Of a stretch of DNA of 57,615 bases, positions 11,248-21,939 are shown one piece after another. This DNA is from Hortaea werneckii (Eukaryota > Ascomycota > Dothideomycetes > Mycosphaerellales > Teratosphaeriaceae), in NCBI GenBank assembly GCA_037044905.1, contig JBAOKB010000017.1, positions 1 to 57,615 on the forward strand. The letters are read 5' to 3'. A program made the position numbers and the translations under genes. How positions within the stretch are numbered: position 1 is the stretch's first letter; every line of letters begins with the position of its first letter. The notes beneath the pieces are model-generated. The model was not told the DNA's origin and did no database searches. It was given only the letters and a program-made list of their open reading frames with translations.

Positions 11248-13374
11248 ATGGCTCGTGGGAAAGAGCCTTTGTTGCAGCGGACTGGTTCGCAGCAAGGCTC
11301 GCAAGATGGGATCGAGGAGGAGGACGCTCTCTTGACTGGACAACGGAGCACAAGACAACACGGGGCACGCCAACATGCGAAGAGCCGCTGGCGTGAAATT
11401 GGTCTCTTTGCATGGTCCCTCATTGCCACGGTCGCCGTCATCATCCTGGCCGTCCTCTACCAGCACAAGCAAGCCGAGCATCCCCAAGAGAAGGACGGCA
11501 GCTCCGGTCTACCAGGCGGAAAGCGGAATCTCATCTTCGTACGTGTGGATATGTAAATGTCTTTAAGTCAAACCAGGAGTAACTAACGATCAGCAGATGG
11601 TCAGCGACGGCATGGGTCCGACAAGCTTGGCAATGACAAGGGAATGGCGCCAGTATACCGAGCAACTGCCCTACGACGACGCCCTTCTTCTCGATGAACA
11701 CCTGATCGGTCAATCCCGGACAAGATCATCTAGTTCCCTTGTCACGGACTCCGCAGCAGGCGCAACAGCTTTCAGCTGTGGTCAGAAGAGCTACAACGGT
11801 GCAATCTCAATCCTGCCTGATCACAACCCATGTGGCAGTGTCATGGAAGCGGCCAAGCGAATGGGATACACCACAGGCTTAGTCGTTACGACCCGACTCA
11901 CCGATGCCACTCCCGCCGTGTTTGCCTCACATGTTCGCAGAAGAGAGATGGAGGACGAGATTGCAGCCCAGATGGTCGGCGTTGACCACCCGTTGGGGAG
12001 AATGGTCGACCTCATGTTCGGTGGAGGGAGATGCCACTTTCTGCCCAACGGCACGGACGGAAGCTGCAGAACAGATGACAGAGACGTCATTAAAGAGGCT
12101 ACAGGCGAGGGATGGAACTACATTGACAGCCGAGAAGACTTCGACAACTTGGGTACTAGCGCAGAGCTTCCGTTGATGGGCCTCTTTGCTGGTGGAGATG
12201 TTCCATATGAGATTGACCGCAGATTCCAAGACGCGCAGTATCCATCTCTGGCTGAGTCTGCCCGTTCTGCTCTGGAAATTTTGAGTGCTGCAACGAAGGA
12301 CACTGAGCAAGGTACGCGTCCCCCTTCACGTCCAGCTTAGACCAGCATCCGATGTAGCCACGCGGATGCTATCTAGAGCAGGACGCTTGAGACAGAGGTC
12401 GACGATTGGCTAACACGATGACTTGCAGGCTTCTTCATCATGATCGAAGGCTCTAGGATCGATCACGCTGGCCACGGAAATGACCCAGCAGCGCAAGTTC
12501 ATGAAGTACTGGCTTACGATAGGACAATGGCCGCTGTGCTCGACTTCATCAGCGATTCGACTGTGCCGACATTGATGGTCTCAACGTCGGATCACGAGAC
12601 GGGTGGCTTGGCTGCAGCGCGCCAGCTTCATTCTGAGTAAGGTTCCTGGTCTCATCGAGAAAGTCTGGAGCGCTGACAATCCTATTAGATATCCGGAGTA
12701 CAATTGGTACCCTGGTGTCCTTGCCAATGCTAGCCACTCAGCAGAGTGGGCTGCCCACGAGTGGCATGAGTACCTCCGCAGCAAGCACGAAGCAGGCGTC
12801 TCCGAACTTCTTCACACTGAGACTGTCGCTGCCAAGGCCTTCCTAACATCACTTGTCCGCAAAAGCCTAGGCATTGAAGATGCGTCGGATGACGAAATGG
12901 ATCCGCTTATGGACAATCCTGACATCGCGGCCTACGTGTTTGCCGATATGATTTCTCGCCGCGCCCAGACTGGCTGGAGCACTCACGGCCATAGCGGCGC
13001 TGATGTGAATATTTACACATCTGACAAGAAGATGGCGAAGGCGCTCGTCGGCAACCACGTACGTATCCTCTTTCAGCCTGACGCGTTCAGCCATATCATC
13101 ATGGGTTCTGAACGAACGAGTGCTAACATTGTCCTCATAGGAGAACACCGAAGTCGGCGATTTCCTCCGCACCTACCTCTCCGCCGACGACGAGGTTAAG
13201 GCCGTCACGAAGGAACTGCGAGAGCACATGTCCTCGCTCCCGACCGAGCAGCTCGAGGCGTGGATGGGCAGTGTCCCCGACGAGACGGAGCGTCTGGACG
13301 GTCAGGATCACTTGAACCGTTACCATGGCGACCATCGCAAGCGATATGTCCATTGCGACGCTTGTAGGCTGTAG
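11248..13374 (+). CDS. PHO8: Vacuolar alkaline phosphatase
   Basis: Five exons (11248-11538, 11597-12311, 12429-12636, 12689-13058, 13141-13374) give 605 residues. It is a type II membrane protein: a short cytosolic N-terminus, one transmembrane helix (about 48-70) and a lumenal catalytic domain. Alkaline phosphatase motifs are all present: SDGMGP (metal site, from residue 100), TDSAAGAT with nucleophile Ser149, EGSRIDHAGH and SDHETGG (zinc ligands). These enzymes use two zincs and one magnesium to remove phosphate from small molecules and phosphopeptides in the vacuole. Length and topology match yeast Pho8. Intron 1 has gtacgt and tandem cag acceptors at 11593/11596; I used the second because it restores the IF-MVSDGMG core. 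It is convergent with the RING gene at 13628. Regulation by phosphate is known for the family, not seen here. Confidence 0.93.
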
Positions 13375-13627
13375 TATGGGCTTCTTGGTAGAACATTTAG
13401 CAGGGTGCTTGGGGCGTTCGGAAGGCTGATTGTTGGGACTTGAATCTTTTACTGGCAGACTTCACCTATTGAAGGGCATTTAGGGAGACGCTTGTCGTCG
13501 ATATTAGTTGCATGAGATACCCTATGGACGGAATTATTGAGATCGGACACTTTTTGATGGTACTATCAGACCAATCTGAAGAAGAATGATTTACATTTCA
13601 ATCTACAGATCCGTGCCATTCGGCGCT

Positions 13628-15247
13628 TCAACTTCCTTTCTTGGTGCTGTCCTGAGACAACGCAACGCCGCCGTTCTGTTTATCCTCAGGCTCTTCGTCC
13701 TTTTCATCCTCGGGCTCCTCCTTCGAAACTCCCTCACCCGGCGGAGAATACCAAAGCTTCTGTCCGTGCTTGTGCCATCCAAAGCACCACGGGAGATTGC
13801 AACGTCGATGCTCAACAAAATTCAACACGCGATTGAGAGTCCGGCGCAAGAAAGTCGCGAGCCCTGCTCGCTTTGGTTTAACGTCGAAAGGGAAAGTCAG
13901 AGCGTCCTTCACGATCGAGGCTGGTCTTGCATCCCCCAGACGAAGGAATTGCAACGCAAAAGCCTGTATGCATTCGTTGTCTATAGCATGCTGGGCGACG
14001 GCAAGACTCATCGAGATCCCATCGAACTTGGTGAAGATGGCCGGCATACCTCGATGCAACTCGACGAACTCCGGACTCCAGACGGGCTGGAGGTGTAGCG
14101 GCGTCGATGATGCGGGCTCGAGCCGGGCGCCGGTGACGATGTGCTGCCATATGCGGGTCAGCAGTTCGGCGTCCACCTGGGATCGAAACGGACTGTCCTC
14201 GCAGCTCTGCCGGTCGAGATCCGCACAGGTCCGCTCGAAGGTCTCGAAGTCGTTGTACGCTGCGTTGGCACTCCAGTTGCGGCCGTATTGCTGACCGCGC
14301 GTTCCGAATTTGAGCATATCAAGAGTACTGGGCTTGGTGAACCATGCAGCGCGGCAGTAGCAGCACTTCGCTTCTTCCGGTCGGCCGGATTTGCATACGT
14401 CAAGGTAGCACTGTCTGCAGATCTTGTTGCCGCAGCAGATCAGTGGGAGAGGTGCGTGGTCGGACCCATTGAAGTCGTCGCCGCAGATCTGGCAGCTTTG
14501 GTCGTCTGGGCTCAGAGAGGCGACCTCCAAAGCTTCTTGCGAAACGTAAGGCTCATACTTCAGGTAGGGTGGCGTCCTCCTGGGCTTCCATGTGTAGATG
14601 CCGTCAACGACCTCATCGTCTTCAGGAAAGAAATCGTCTTGGTGGTCAAACAATTGGTGCCGGACATGTTGGACGGCATGATCGGACCTGCGCCACACCA
14701 AGTCTTTAATGTTCTGCATCCATAGATCACTGCAGGGCATCGCTTGAAGTTTGTTGAGGGTCAGAAGATAGGATCGACGTGAAAGTGAATGTAGCTTGTC
14801 GTGGGGATCATAGTATCGGGTTCTTCTTTCAATCAACAGCCACTCCTCACCCTCTGTTCTGTAGGTGATCATCTTCATGACAGTCTCACCAGCGTACCTA
14901 CTCAGCAGTTGGACGTCGAACACGAGTTGGGATGCATCGTCGTTGTCGTCCGCATAGTCCAAGATGGCTTGCAAGACGGGAGCTGGATCGTTTAGGTAGA
15001 CCCCGGGAGTCAGCGAACAAACACCTACCACATCATGACCATCTCGCTCCGCGTGGATAATAACAGGTACGTCTTCGATTAGATCGGTCGGCTCGTACCT
15101 ATTCTGGTGGTTCTCGGGCGGAAAAAGTAGGAATTGGTCACTGCTCAAATGAAGTCGGCGGATCATATCGAGGCTTGGATAGATTGCTTCAACTTCGTGA
15201 TTTGGTTGCAAGCTATTTGTGAGATCCATGTTTGCGATATTCCTCAT
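13628..15247 (-). CDS. RING-finger protein, tandem paralogue A
   Basis: A single-exon protein of 539 residues. A RING-type cysteine array spans residues 252-298: CQIC, then CCGNKICRQC, then CCYC. The flanking regions match no family I know but align with the neighbouring gene at 15764-17236, for example FERTCADLD here and FERSCADLD there, RRSDHAV and GRSDYAV, and GARLEP and GARPEP. RING domains usually recruit an E2 enzyme for ubiquitin transfer. In the third-to-sixth ligand region this copy has Cys-Cys-Gly-Asn-Lys where a His ligand would be expected, so metal binding may be altered. The C-terminal tail is acidic and Glu/Asp-rich. The start could also be the internal Met at residue 7. Confidence 0.75.
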   Translation of the reverse strand: MRNIANMDLTNSLQPNHEVEAIYPSLDMIRRLHLSSDQFLLFPPENHQNRYEPTDLIEDVPVIIHAERDGHDVVGVCSLTPGVYLNDPAPVLQAILDYADDNDDASQLVFDVQLLSRYAGETVMKMITYRTEGEEWLLIERRTRYYDPHDKLHSLSRRSYLLTLNKLQAMPCSDLWMQNIKDLVWRRSDHAVQHVRHQLFDHQDDFFPEDDEVVDGIYTWKPRRTPPYLKYEPYVSQEALEVASLSPDDQSCQICGDDFNGSDHAPLPLICCGNKICRQCYLDVCKSGRPEEAKCCYCRAAWFTKPSTLDMLKFGTRGQQYGRNWSANAAYNDFETFERTCADLDRQSCEDSPFRSQVDAELLTRIWQHIVTGARLEPASSTPLHLQPVWSPEFVELHRGMPAIFTKFDGISMSLAVAQHAIDNECIQAFALQFLRLGDARPASIVKDALTFPFDVKPKRAGLATFLRRTLNRVLNFVEHRRCNLPWCFGWHKHGQKLWYSPPGEGVSKEEPEDEKDEEPEDKQNGGVALSQDSTKKGS

Positions 15248-15763
15248 GAGGACTGTAGTCGATCGTTGATTGGTATAGATCTACATAATTGTTGAAATAT
15301 CTAATGTCGGACATCTTATATTCCAAGGTACAGAGAACATTGCCATTGTCGTCGATCGACTGTGTCTGCCAGCTGCGTCCCATACTGGAGCCAAGAGTTC
15401 ATCAGTGAATGACTGACGCATGGGGAGAGACACAGTCATTGATAAGCCCATCCAGGCGTACTTCGCACGGGGAAATCGTCCATGGTCTCCGCAGATCAAA
15501 CGTATAGTGACTGGGACACTGATCTTGTCTTTTCGCAGTCAGCTTCACTTTCTAGGCAATCAGTGGAGAGTAGTCCACAGAATTGATGGGAGGGATGTAC
15601 CTACAAGCTAACAAAGGAAAAGACAAAAATCTGACCCCAAATCCAAGACGGACAAAGCGGAAGTTCTTTGAGGTACATACTCTAATCAAGCTAATCATGA
15701 TGTGTCGCAGACATTCAAACATTGTCTCTAGAACGCCCATTGCTGGACTTTGGATCGGACTTG
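15248..15763. other. Spacer between the tandem RING genes
   Basis: It carries the promoter of paralogue A and the 3' end of paralogue B. I see no third gene fragment and no direct repeat marking the duplication boundary. Confidence 0.4.
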
Positions 15764-17236
15764 TCATTTTGTCAATTTCGTTGGATTGTAGTAGCTTCTG
15801 ATTCCATGCGAATGAAACTTGGTGTCCTCGCATTCGCAACTCCGTAGGCGTGACCATTGTAGCATGCGACTTACGATCTTCCGCAGGAAGGTATGAGTCC
15901 CTGGCCTCAGGCCAATATCTTCAGCGCTCGGTGCATTGGTAAGCCTTTCGATCCTTTCCTCTGACAATACCTTGACAAGATCACTGCTCATGAGGTCACA
16001 AGCAAGAACTTGATACGTCTGCCGCATTAGCAATGCCATGATGTGACATGTGGGCAGTTCAACTCCATCAAGGGTGCCAACTGATTGCCTTACAGCTTCC
16101 TCAATACGTAGCCAATCCGGCTGCTGGACAGGTTGCATGTGCTGGGGGATCGATCCAGAGGGTTCTGGTCGAGCACCTTTGATCAAGATAGCCCATACAT
16201 GCAGCACTAACCGGGAATCCAGCTTTTGGACTTCACGAGACAAGCTAGCATGCTGCAGATCCAGGTCTGCACAAGACCGTTCGAAATTCTCCCACTCATT
16301 GTAACGATCGTCGCTTTCGTACGCTTTCCCGTTGGTGCCGTACTTCAAGGACTCCAGCACGTCCGTCCCTTGAATTATCGTTGTCCGGCAGTGGGGGCAG
16401 CAAGCATTTTGGGGACCCTGCGACTCAAACCAGCGTAAGATGCAAGCCCTGCAAAGTATATGTCGACGATCGCACTTGAAAGCAAGCGGTCGAGAAGCGG
16501 TGTTGTTGAAGTCCTCGGCGCAAGATATGCATGATCCGTTAGTCATTGGTTCTCTCTGGTTTACTGGCTCACTGATCTTGTCGAGGATGGCAGAGTAAGC
16601 CATTCCTCGTCGCGGAAGCCATGGTGTCGCAGGCAAATCCTCAGTCCCGCGATCTTCGAGGGTTTTCTCAATGACTTTCACAGCATAATCCGATCGGCCG
16701 TTCATCAAATCATCAAGATCATGCACCCATTGCTCCTGACACTCAATGCTGTCAAATCCGACAAGACTCAAATCGTACTGTCTGAAAGTGCGCTCTTCCA
16801 CGCCGTTTTGCATAACGAAAGTCGTTTCCCGGCGTATGCGAACTAGATCAGTTCTTCCTTCTTCTTCAAAATCGTCCTTGTCTTCGAAAGTTACGACTTG
16901 CAAGTCGGTGGTTCCGTGCCCACTTATTGCGAGTCTCATATCATGCAGAAGTGCTGCAACGTCTTCAAAATCCTGATGATTTGCCCAGAGGCTCGTACCG
17001 CCCACGCTGGCGGGTGTGACAGAGTGTATGACCATGTCTTCTCCATCGTTGTCGGTTGGCTGACTCTCGATGTCATCGAAATCAATCAGCGGTAGAGGTT
17101 CATATCGCTCGTGAGATTGGTCAGGATGGACTAGTGCCAAGTCTTCCCGTGCCTCGTTCAGAAGCCATGGACACAGATAGGTTATTTTGACGACATGACG
17201 AGGCTTAACAAAACTTAGTCTCATCTCCTTGTTCAT
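15764..17236 (-). CDS. RING-finger protein, tandem paralogue B
   Basis: A single-exon protein of 490 residues with a C3HC4 RING at residues 236-283: C236-x2-C239, C255, H259, C262-x2-C265, C280-x2-C283. This is the more canonical of the two tandem copies and probably an active E3 ubiquitin ligase. Upstream of the RING the proteins share a roughly 230-residue N-terminal region, and downstream a C-terminal region with the FERSCADLD, RLVLHVW and IPQHMQPV blocks. Overall identity to paralogue A is low, so the duplication is old or has diverged fast. The same orientation and adjacent position support tandem duplication. Substrate and cell location are unknown. Confidence 0.78.
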   Translation of the reverse strand: MNKEMRLSFVKPRHVVKITYLCPWLLNEAREDLALVHPDQSHERYEPLPLIDFDDIESQPTDNDGEDMVIHSVTPASVGGTSLWANHQDFEDVAALLHDMRLAISGHGTTDLQVVTFEDKDDFEEEGRTDLVRIRRETTFVMQNGVEERTFRQYDLSLVGFDSIECQEQWVHDLDDLMNGRSDYAVKVIEKTLEDRGTEDLPATPWLPRRGMAYSAILDKISEPVNQREPMTNGSCISCAEDFNNTASRPLAFKCDRRHILCRACILRWFESQGPQNACCPHCRTTIIQGTDVLESLKYGTNGKAYESDDRYNEWENFERSCADLDLQHASLSREVQKLDSRLVLHVWAILIKGARPEPSGSIPQHMQPVQQPDWLRIEEAVRQSVGTLDGVELPTCHIMALLMRQTYQVLACDLMSSDLVKVLSEERIERLTNAPSAEDIGLRPGTHTFLRKIVSRMLQWSRLRSCECEDTKFHSHGIRSYYNPTKLTK

Positions 17237-17633
17237 CCTTCTCGCAACCCGTTGATTTTCACGTCTTGCTTACTGGGTAGTAAACGAACACGGAACGTCA
17301 TTTGAAGTCGGATTTATGACTGAATGGCGCGACAAAGAATTGTCTCAGCGGATACAGTTGTACTAAAAGATCGACATGTTTGCTGCATCAAATACTCCAT
17401 TGCGCTTGTGAATGAGACTGTGCCGCAGCGAGGCCCTTGTCTCAGGCTTTCCCAGGCTGACAGTATCCAGTGCCTACGAAGGCCGTATGTGTTGGAGTAC
17501 GTCGCCGCGGCTCATTGGGATCAATGTTGTAGATTACCTGCGAGAGTAGTTCCCGACGAATTTTGACATGGAGTGAAGAATCATTGTATTGCCGTATCGT
17601 TCATTGATAGATCAGACATCCACGGGCGACGCT
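17237..17633. other. Intergenic, RING paralogue B promoter and YHB1 3' end
   Basis: No gene or repeat is seen in this 397-nt stretch. Confidence 0.4.
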
Positions 17634-18884
17634 CTACGAAGTTGGTATTTCGCCAGTGCCAAACAACTCCATACGGATCATCTCCTCCTTGACTCCCAGG
17701 CCTTTAAGACCCTGCTGCATGTTAGTCATGAATGCTGCGGGACCGCAGATGAAGTAGATTGTCGTCTTGTCATCCAGGCATAAGTCCTGCACCTGGTCAA
17801 GCGCGTCTAAGCGAACACGCCCACTCTGAAGCGTGTACTTTCTATCTCCGTCAGCGTCTGCGCTGGGTTGCTTGATGAAATAGGTCGCCTTAACATTCGG
17901 ATGTGAAGCCGCGATTCCGGATACATGGGAGCCGAAGGCCTGTACTGCTGTGGTACGTGCGCCGTTTATGAAAGAGATACGCTGCTTGCTGCTTTGCCGA
18001 ACCAGAGTATTGAGGATCGAGACCATGGGCGTGATGCCGACTCCGGCTGAGAGAAGGACAACGGGGCAGTCGTTGTCTTTTTCTGGGTCCAGGAAAAAGT
18101 CACCGACCGGATGCGCGAGCTTCACAATATCACCGACATTCTTCTCTTGATGCATCACATTCGAGACGTAGCCAGGGTGTGCTTCTGCCATAGGGTCGCC
18201 AGTGTCCAGACCGTCCTCCTTCTTAATGCTGATGCGATAGTAGTTATGGTTTGGCGCATCGCTGAGGGAGTATTGTCTTGGCTGCTTACATCCCAGCTTT
18301 GCTACATCGACTAGTATCGCGGTGTACTGTCCTGGCTTGTACAGGTGAAGAGGCTTCCCATCCAGCGGCTTGAAGTAGAAGCTCGTGATGACGTCCGACT
18401 CTTTGATCTTGTCCACGATCTTGAAGTCCCGCCAATCTGACCAGCCCTCCGACTCTTCGTACAACTGCTCTTCTCGGCCGATCATCAAGTTTGCCAGTTG
18501 CCCGTACGCCTTTGCCCATGCTTCAAGCACCTCTGGTGTAAGCGCGCTTCCTAGCACATCTCCCATTGCCCTCAACAAATATTTGCCGACTATCTCGTAC
18601 TGCTCGGGCCGCACGTACAGACTCGCATGCCGTTGGCATATCTTCTCAACCGTTGGTGTAAGAGCTCCCACGTCGTCAATGTGCGAGGCATAGGCATACA
18701 GAGCACCGGCCAATGCTCGAGGCTGATGGTTGTTGAATTGGTTTGCTTGGTTGAAGATATTCCGTAGCTCGGGGTTCTCATCGATCATGGTGTGATAGAA
18801 GAGGGTGGTGATGTCGTTGCCATGTTGTTGTAGGACTGGCACAGTCGAACGGATTATTTGAACTTGGTCCGCTGTGAGCGACAT
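17634..18884 (-). CDS. YHB1: Flavohaemoglobin, nitric oxide dioxygenase
   Basis: A single-exon protein of 416 residues, the usual length. The N-terminal globin domain (about 1-140) has Tyr30, Gln54 and the proximal haem ligand His86 in KICQRHASL, which correspond to the classic Tyr, Gln and His of bacterial Hmp. A ferredoxin-reductase-like FAD domain follows (RQYSLS, 203-208) and then an NAD(P)H domain (GVGITPM and FICGPAAFM). The enzyme turns NO, O2 and NAD(P)H into nitrate in the cytosol or mitochondria and protects against nitrosative stress. All key residues are present, so it should be active. Fungal genomes often carry two copies; this one has no targeting sequence. Confidence 0.95.
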   Translation of the reverse strand: MSLTADQVQIIRSTVPVLQQHGNDITTLFYHTMIDENPELRNIFNQANQFNNHQPRALAGALYAYASHIDDVGALTPTVEKICQRHASLYVRPEQYEIVGKYLLRAMGDVLGSALTPEVLEAWAKAYGQLANLMIGREEQLYEESEGWSDWRDFKIVDKIKESDVITSFYFKPLDGKPLHLYKPGQYTAILVDVAKLGCKQPRQYSLSDAPNHNYYRISIKKEDGLDTGDPMAEAHPGYVSNVMHQEKNVGDIVKLAHPVGDFFLDPEKDNDCPVVLLSAGVGITPMVSILNTLVRQSSKQRISFINGARTTAVQAFGSHVSGIAASHPNVKATYFIKQPSADADGDRKYTLQSGRVRLDALDQVQDLCLDDKTTIYFICGPAAFMTNMQQGLKGLGVKEEMIRMELFGTGEIPTS

Positions 18885-20467
18885 ATTCGGTGCTCTCTTT
18901 GGTTGTTTCTCGATGCAAATGGACCTGTTCTGTCATCTGGCGGCGTCTCCATTTATATGTTGTCCATGCTCATCCTGGTTCTTCTAACAATTTGCCCATG
19001 GCGGCCGGAACCGCGGAGATGGCAGCCATCTTACGCAGACCGCCGTCGCGATGTTAGAGAAAATAGAATACCCGATACCGGATGCTATAAGATCTCGGTA
19101 TTCTCAGCGCCTTCACGCATGATGTCGGCGAAGGTAGGGCAGGAGACAGCGCTATTACGTTCGGCGTTGGAAAAATGAGTCAGCAGCATTGGAGCGAACA
19201 TTGTTTCTCCGCTGCTTCTTCTGTTGCTTTGATCTCCTCCATATACATTGCCTCAAACTTGCCATATTGACATTCAAAAATTTCCAATCAGCTGTGGCTT
19301 ATGATCCGGAATATCATCTTCGTGAGTGGTATGCCCACAAAACAGCGAAGCAAGCAACCTCAGGTACTTGGAGGAAGCATGCCCGGAGATGTCGAATGCC
19401 AAGCGGAACAAGCCCCATAAGCCCAGTATTTGACCCGAAGCCGAACGAAGTACGGATGATGGGATCTTACAGAAGGATGCTGCCCGTAGAACCATCAGCT
19501 CTCTGAAGCAATCCCCAATTTTTGAAAAGCGAATTCTTCTTTATCCCTGGAATTCACTGACGAAAATGTGGTTTCGGCCTCATGCCAACAAGCTCAGGAT
19601 GGATTATCTTTCAGAACGTTTTTGCCTCTATTAACCTATGTAGCAGACGATATAGCTACCTCCTACTTCCTTCTTTGGCGTCTGATTATCGTATCCAGCA
19701 TTGCAACACTCCGGCCTTTCACAGCCGACATTCAATCCCCACTCCTACAAACTTTTAGAATGGCGCTCAACCGCATTTCTGATGTGAAGGGGGCAAACGT
19801 ATCCGGCGAGTTCAGACAGAACCCCAATAGGCCCCAATCTTCATCGAGAACAGCGACTTAGCTCTAGTATGCTAGTGCTCTACTGTCCCATCCCTTTGCC
19901 ACAGCCAGGACCGTTGGTGAGCGGTCTAGATTTGGAGTTAATAAGTCCCACTTAGAAGCTTCACGAGGGAGGCTCCTCGCAATCCTCGTTATCCAATTGA
20001 GGCTCATGCCTCCTGGCGCGGTATTAGTCAAGAGCCTGGTGGGGAGCGCTGTCTCCAGGACAGCATCTCTGGTAGCAGATTTGCACCCGATCTTCTTCTG
20101 GTGAACCACTGCGCTTGTCTCTCCAAGTCGTCAGACGAGTGGCGAAGCTATCGATCACTGGTTCGTCTGCTTCAAGTACTGATTTGGCCCATTGTAAGAT
20201 GGCCCCCATCCTACGCAGCTTGGACAAGCGCTCTGAAGGTATCGGCGCCAAGGTTGACGCACAAGAGTTCTCCAACGCTGATTTCCCCCTAGAGCTGCCA
20301 TTACGTGACAGCTCACTAATCTGGTTGAGCTTCGGCAGCCGTGTTGTAGGATCCGAAAGGTTTACCTCCGTGTAAGCTCAGTTGGAGAGGGAAGACCTAT
20401 TTCTCAGACTGGTCTTCTCAAGTTGTTCATTTGGTAAGCTCACAGCTGCACGCTGCCCGCACTTTCA
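18885..20467. other. Gene-poor interval with a possible relic
   Basis: It holds the YHB1 upstream region and a coding-like but broken minus-strand segment at 19864-20380, listed separately. No transposon ends or terminal repeats are seen. Confidence 0.4.
19864..20380 (-). pseudogene. Possible gene remnant, minus strand
   Basis: A minus-strand frame from about 20380 to 20027 has coding-like composition, including LPKLNQISELSRNGSSRG, RRMGAILQWAKSVLEADEP and IDSFATRLTTWRDK. It ends in a stop. An overlapping frame from about 20109 to 19864 continues with similar character (PTRLLTNTAPGGMSLNWITR). There is no ATG in a good context and no clear intron joins the two. The family is unknown. It may be a truncated or frameshifted gene, or a genuine gene with exons I cannot place. 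Confidence 0.25.
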
Positions 20468-21939
20468 TTAATATCGCTTCGCAAATCCCTGTTCCGAAGG
20501 CGCTAAGTGCCGCTCGTCTGGAAAGTAGCTCGGTTCGTGATGTGAGACTGAGGATACAGTTCGCGCATAGCACAGACTCTCCAGCTCCACCGAATCCCGT
20601 CGCATGATCTCCAATGCTGGGGCAGTACGGCCTCCTCTTTGTGGTGTTGCCGGCTCACATGTTACTTCGGTCCGGCTCTTCGCCATGTCCAGCCACGAAC
20701 CGGTACTTCCTGTTGTGTCGGGCTCTGGTATCCTAACCGAACCCTTCTGCGACCGCGAGTTCTGCGACCAGGGCAATTTGGCGGTCGCGTTGAAGAAGCT
20801 TCTCTTTGATGACGGTTTCGATGAATTCGTGTGGCTCTCTTTGGCGGCTCGTTGGCTGCTTGGGCCTGATGGCTCTTGCGAATAATACCCCTGAGTGTTG
20901 CTTGACGAAAAGTGGAACAATGTCTTTAGAGCAGGTGCGCACGCACAGATCTGCATCCAATGGGTCAGTTGAAGTCTTAGAATAGCTGGAAGGGTCGCCA
21001 ATACTCACCACTCCTACATCGATCTCGACCGCAGCCGCAATCCATAATGGATAAGCATACCACGTCGCGTCATAAGTGTCCATCAGACCTTTCCAGATGT
21101 AGTAAGTTCGCACGATACCAGCCACGATCACTATAAAGCCGAGGCCGAAAAGGATAGACACGCCAATTCTATACTTCAGGCGCATATTAAGCCGCATGAC
21201 CAGCGGTATTGGGGTGATTGTGGCGAGCAGATCGGCCGAGAGGTTGAGAATGCCCGCGGCCAAAGTGGCGATACCTTCGTCCAAGCAGTGGCCATCCGTC
21301 GAGGGAGGGAACTCCCAGTAGTATTGAACAGGTCTGTGACTCAAGTTTTAGCAAAATCCAAGGGGTAGATCTCAGGGGCTTGGACTTACGTGCAAAGGAA
21401 GACAGACAAAAAGACGAAAGTAATGCAGACAGCAATCGTAAAAGCGACGTTTGCGTGTACGACCCATCGGAACCAATTGACGCCACTGTCCCCGACGAGT
21501 CGGTAATAGAACATACAAAGGGACAGCCTCGTGAAGGTCGCGGCCATCGTAAATGTGCATTTTGCCGTCAGGGCGATGATGTTCGCCGCTTCTATGCGCT
21601 CAAACGGAATATCGTAAATGTGGCGATTCCAACCATATCGCTCGTTTGCGAGAACGACGACAACTGTCAATCCGATCGTGAAGAGCTAGGGCGTGGCGTT
21701 AGTGGATGAATAGGGCATATGTTCCAGGAAAGACGTACCGTGGCCAGCCCAATCATGATATCGTCTAAACCAAACCACCGTCTCACTGAAGTACGGCTGT
21801 AGACCCGCAAAGCGACTGCGACCAGGACCAGGAAAAGGAAAATGATGTTGACAATGAGCGAGGCTTGACCCCTAGTCTCTGGGTCGTCATAGTTCGGCGT
21901 TGGCCAGGTGCTTAGCACCTCAAGAGGCGGAAATCGCAT
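20468..21939 (-). CDS. Pth11/rhodopsin-like seven-helix membrane protein
   Basis: Four exons on the minus strand (21939-21739, 21685-21390, 21333-21009, 20950-20468) give 434 residues. Three introns of 53, 56 and 58 nt have textbook donors (gtacgt, gtaagt, gtgagt). Seven hydrophobic helices occupy about residues 25-290. Family landmarks are present: RRWFGLDDIMI after helix 1, the Cys-rich loop before helix 5, and WIAAAVEIDVGVICACAPAL in helix 7. This is the fungal rhodopsin-domain (DUF3112/CFEM-less Pth11-like) family: plasma-membrane proteins, some acting as G-protein-coupled sensors of surface or host cues. The C-terminal 140 residues are Ser/Arg-rich and cytosolic. There is no CFEM domain. 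Ligand unknown. Confidence 0.85.
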
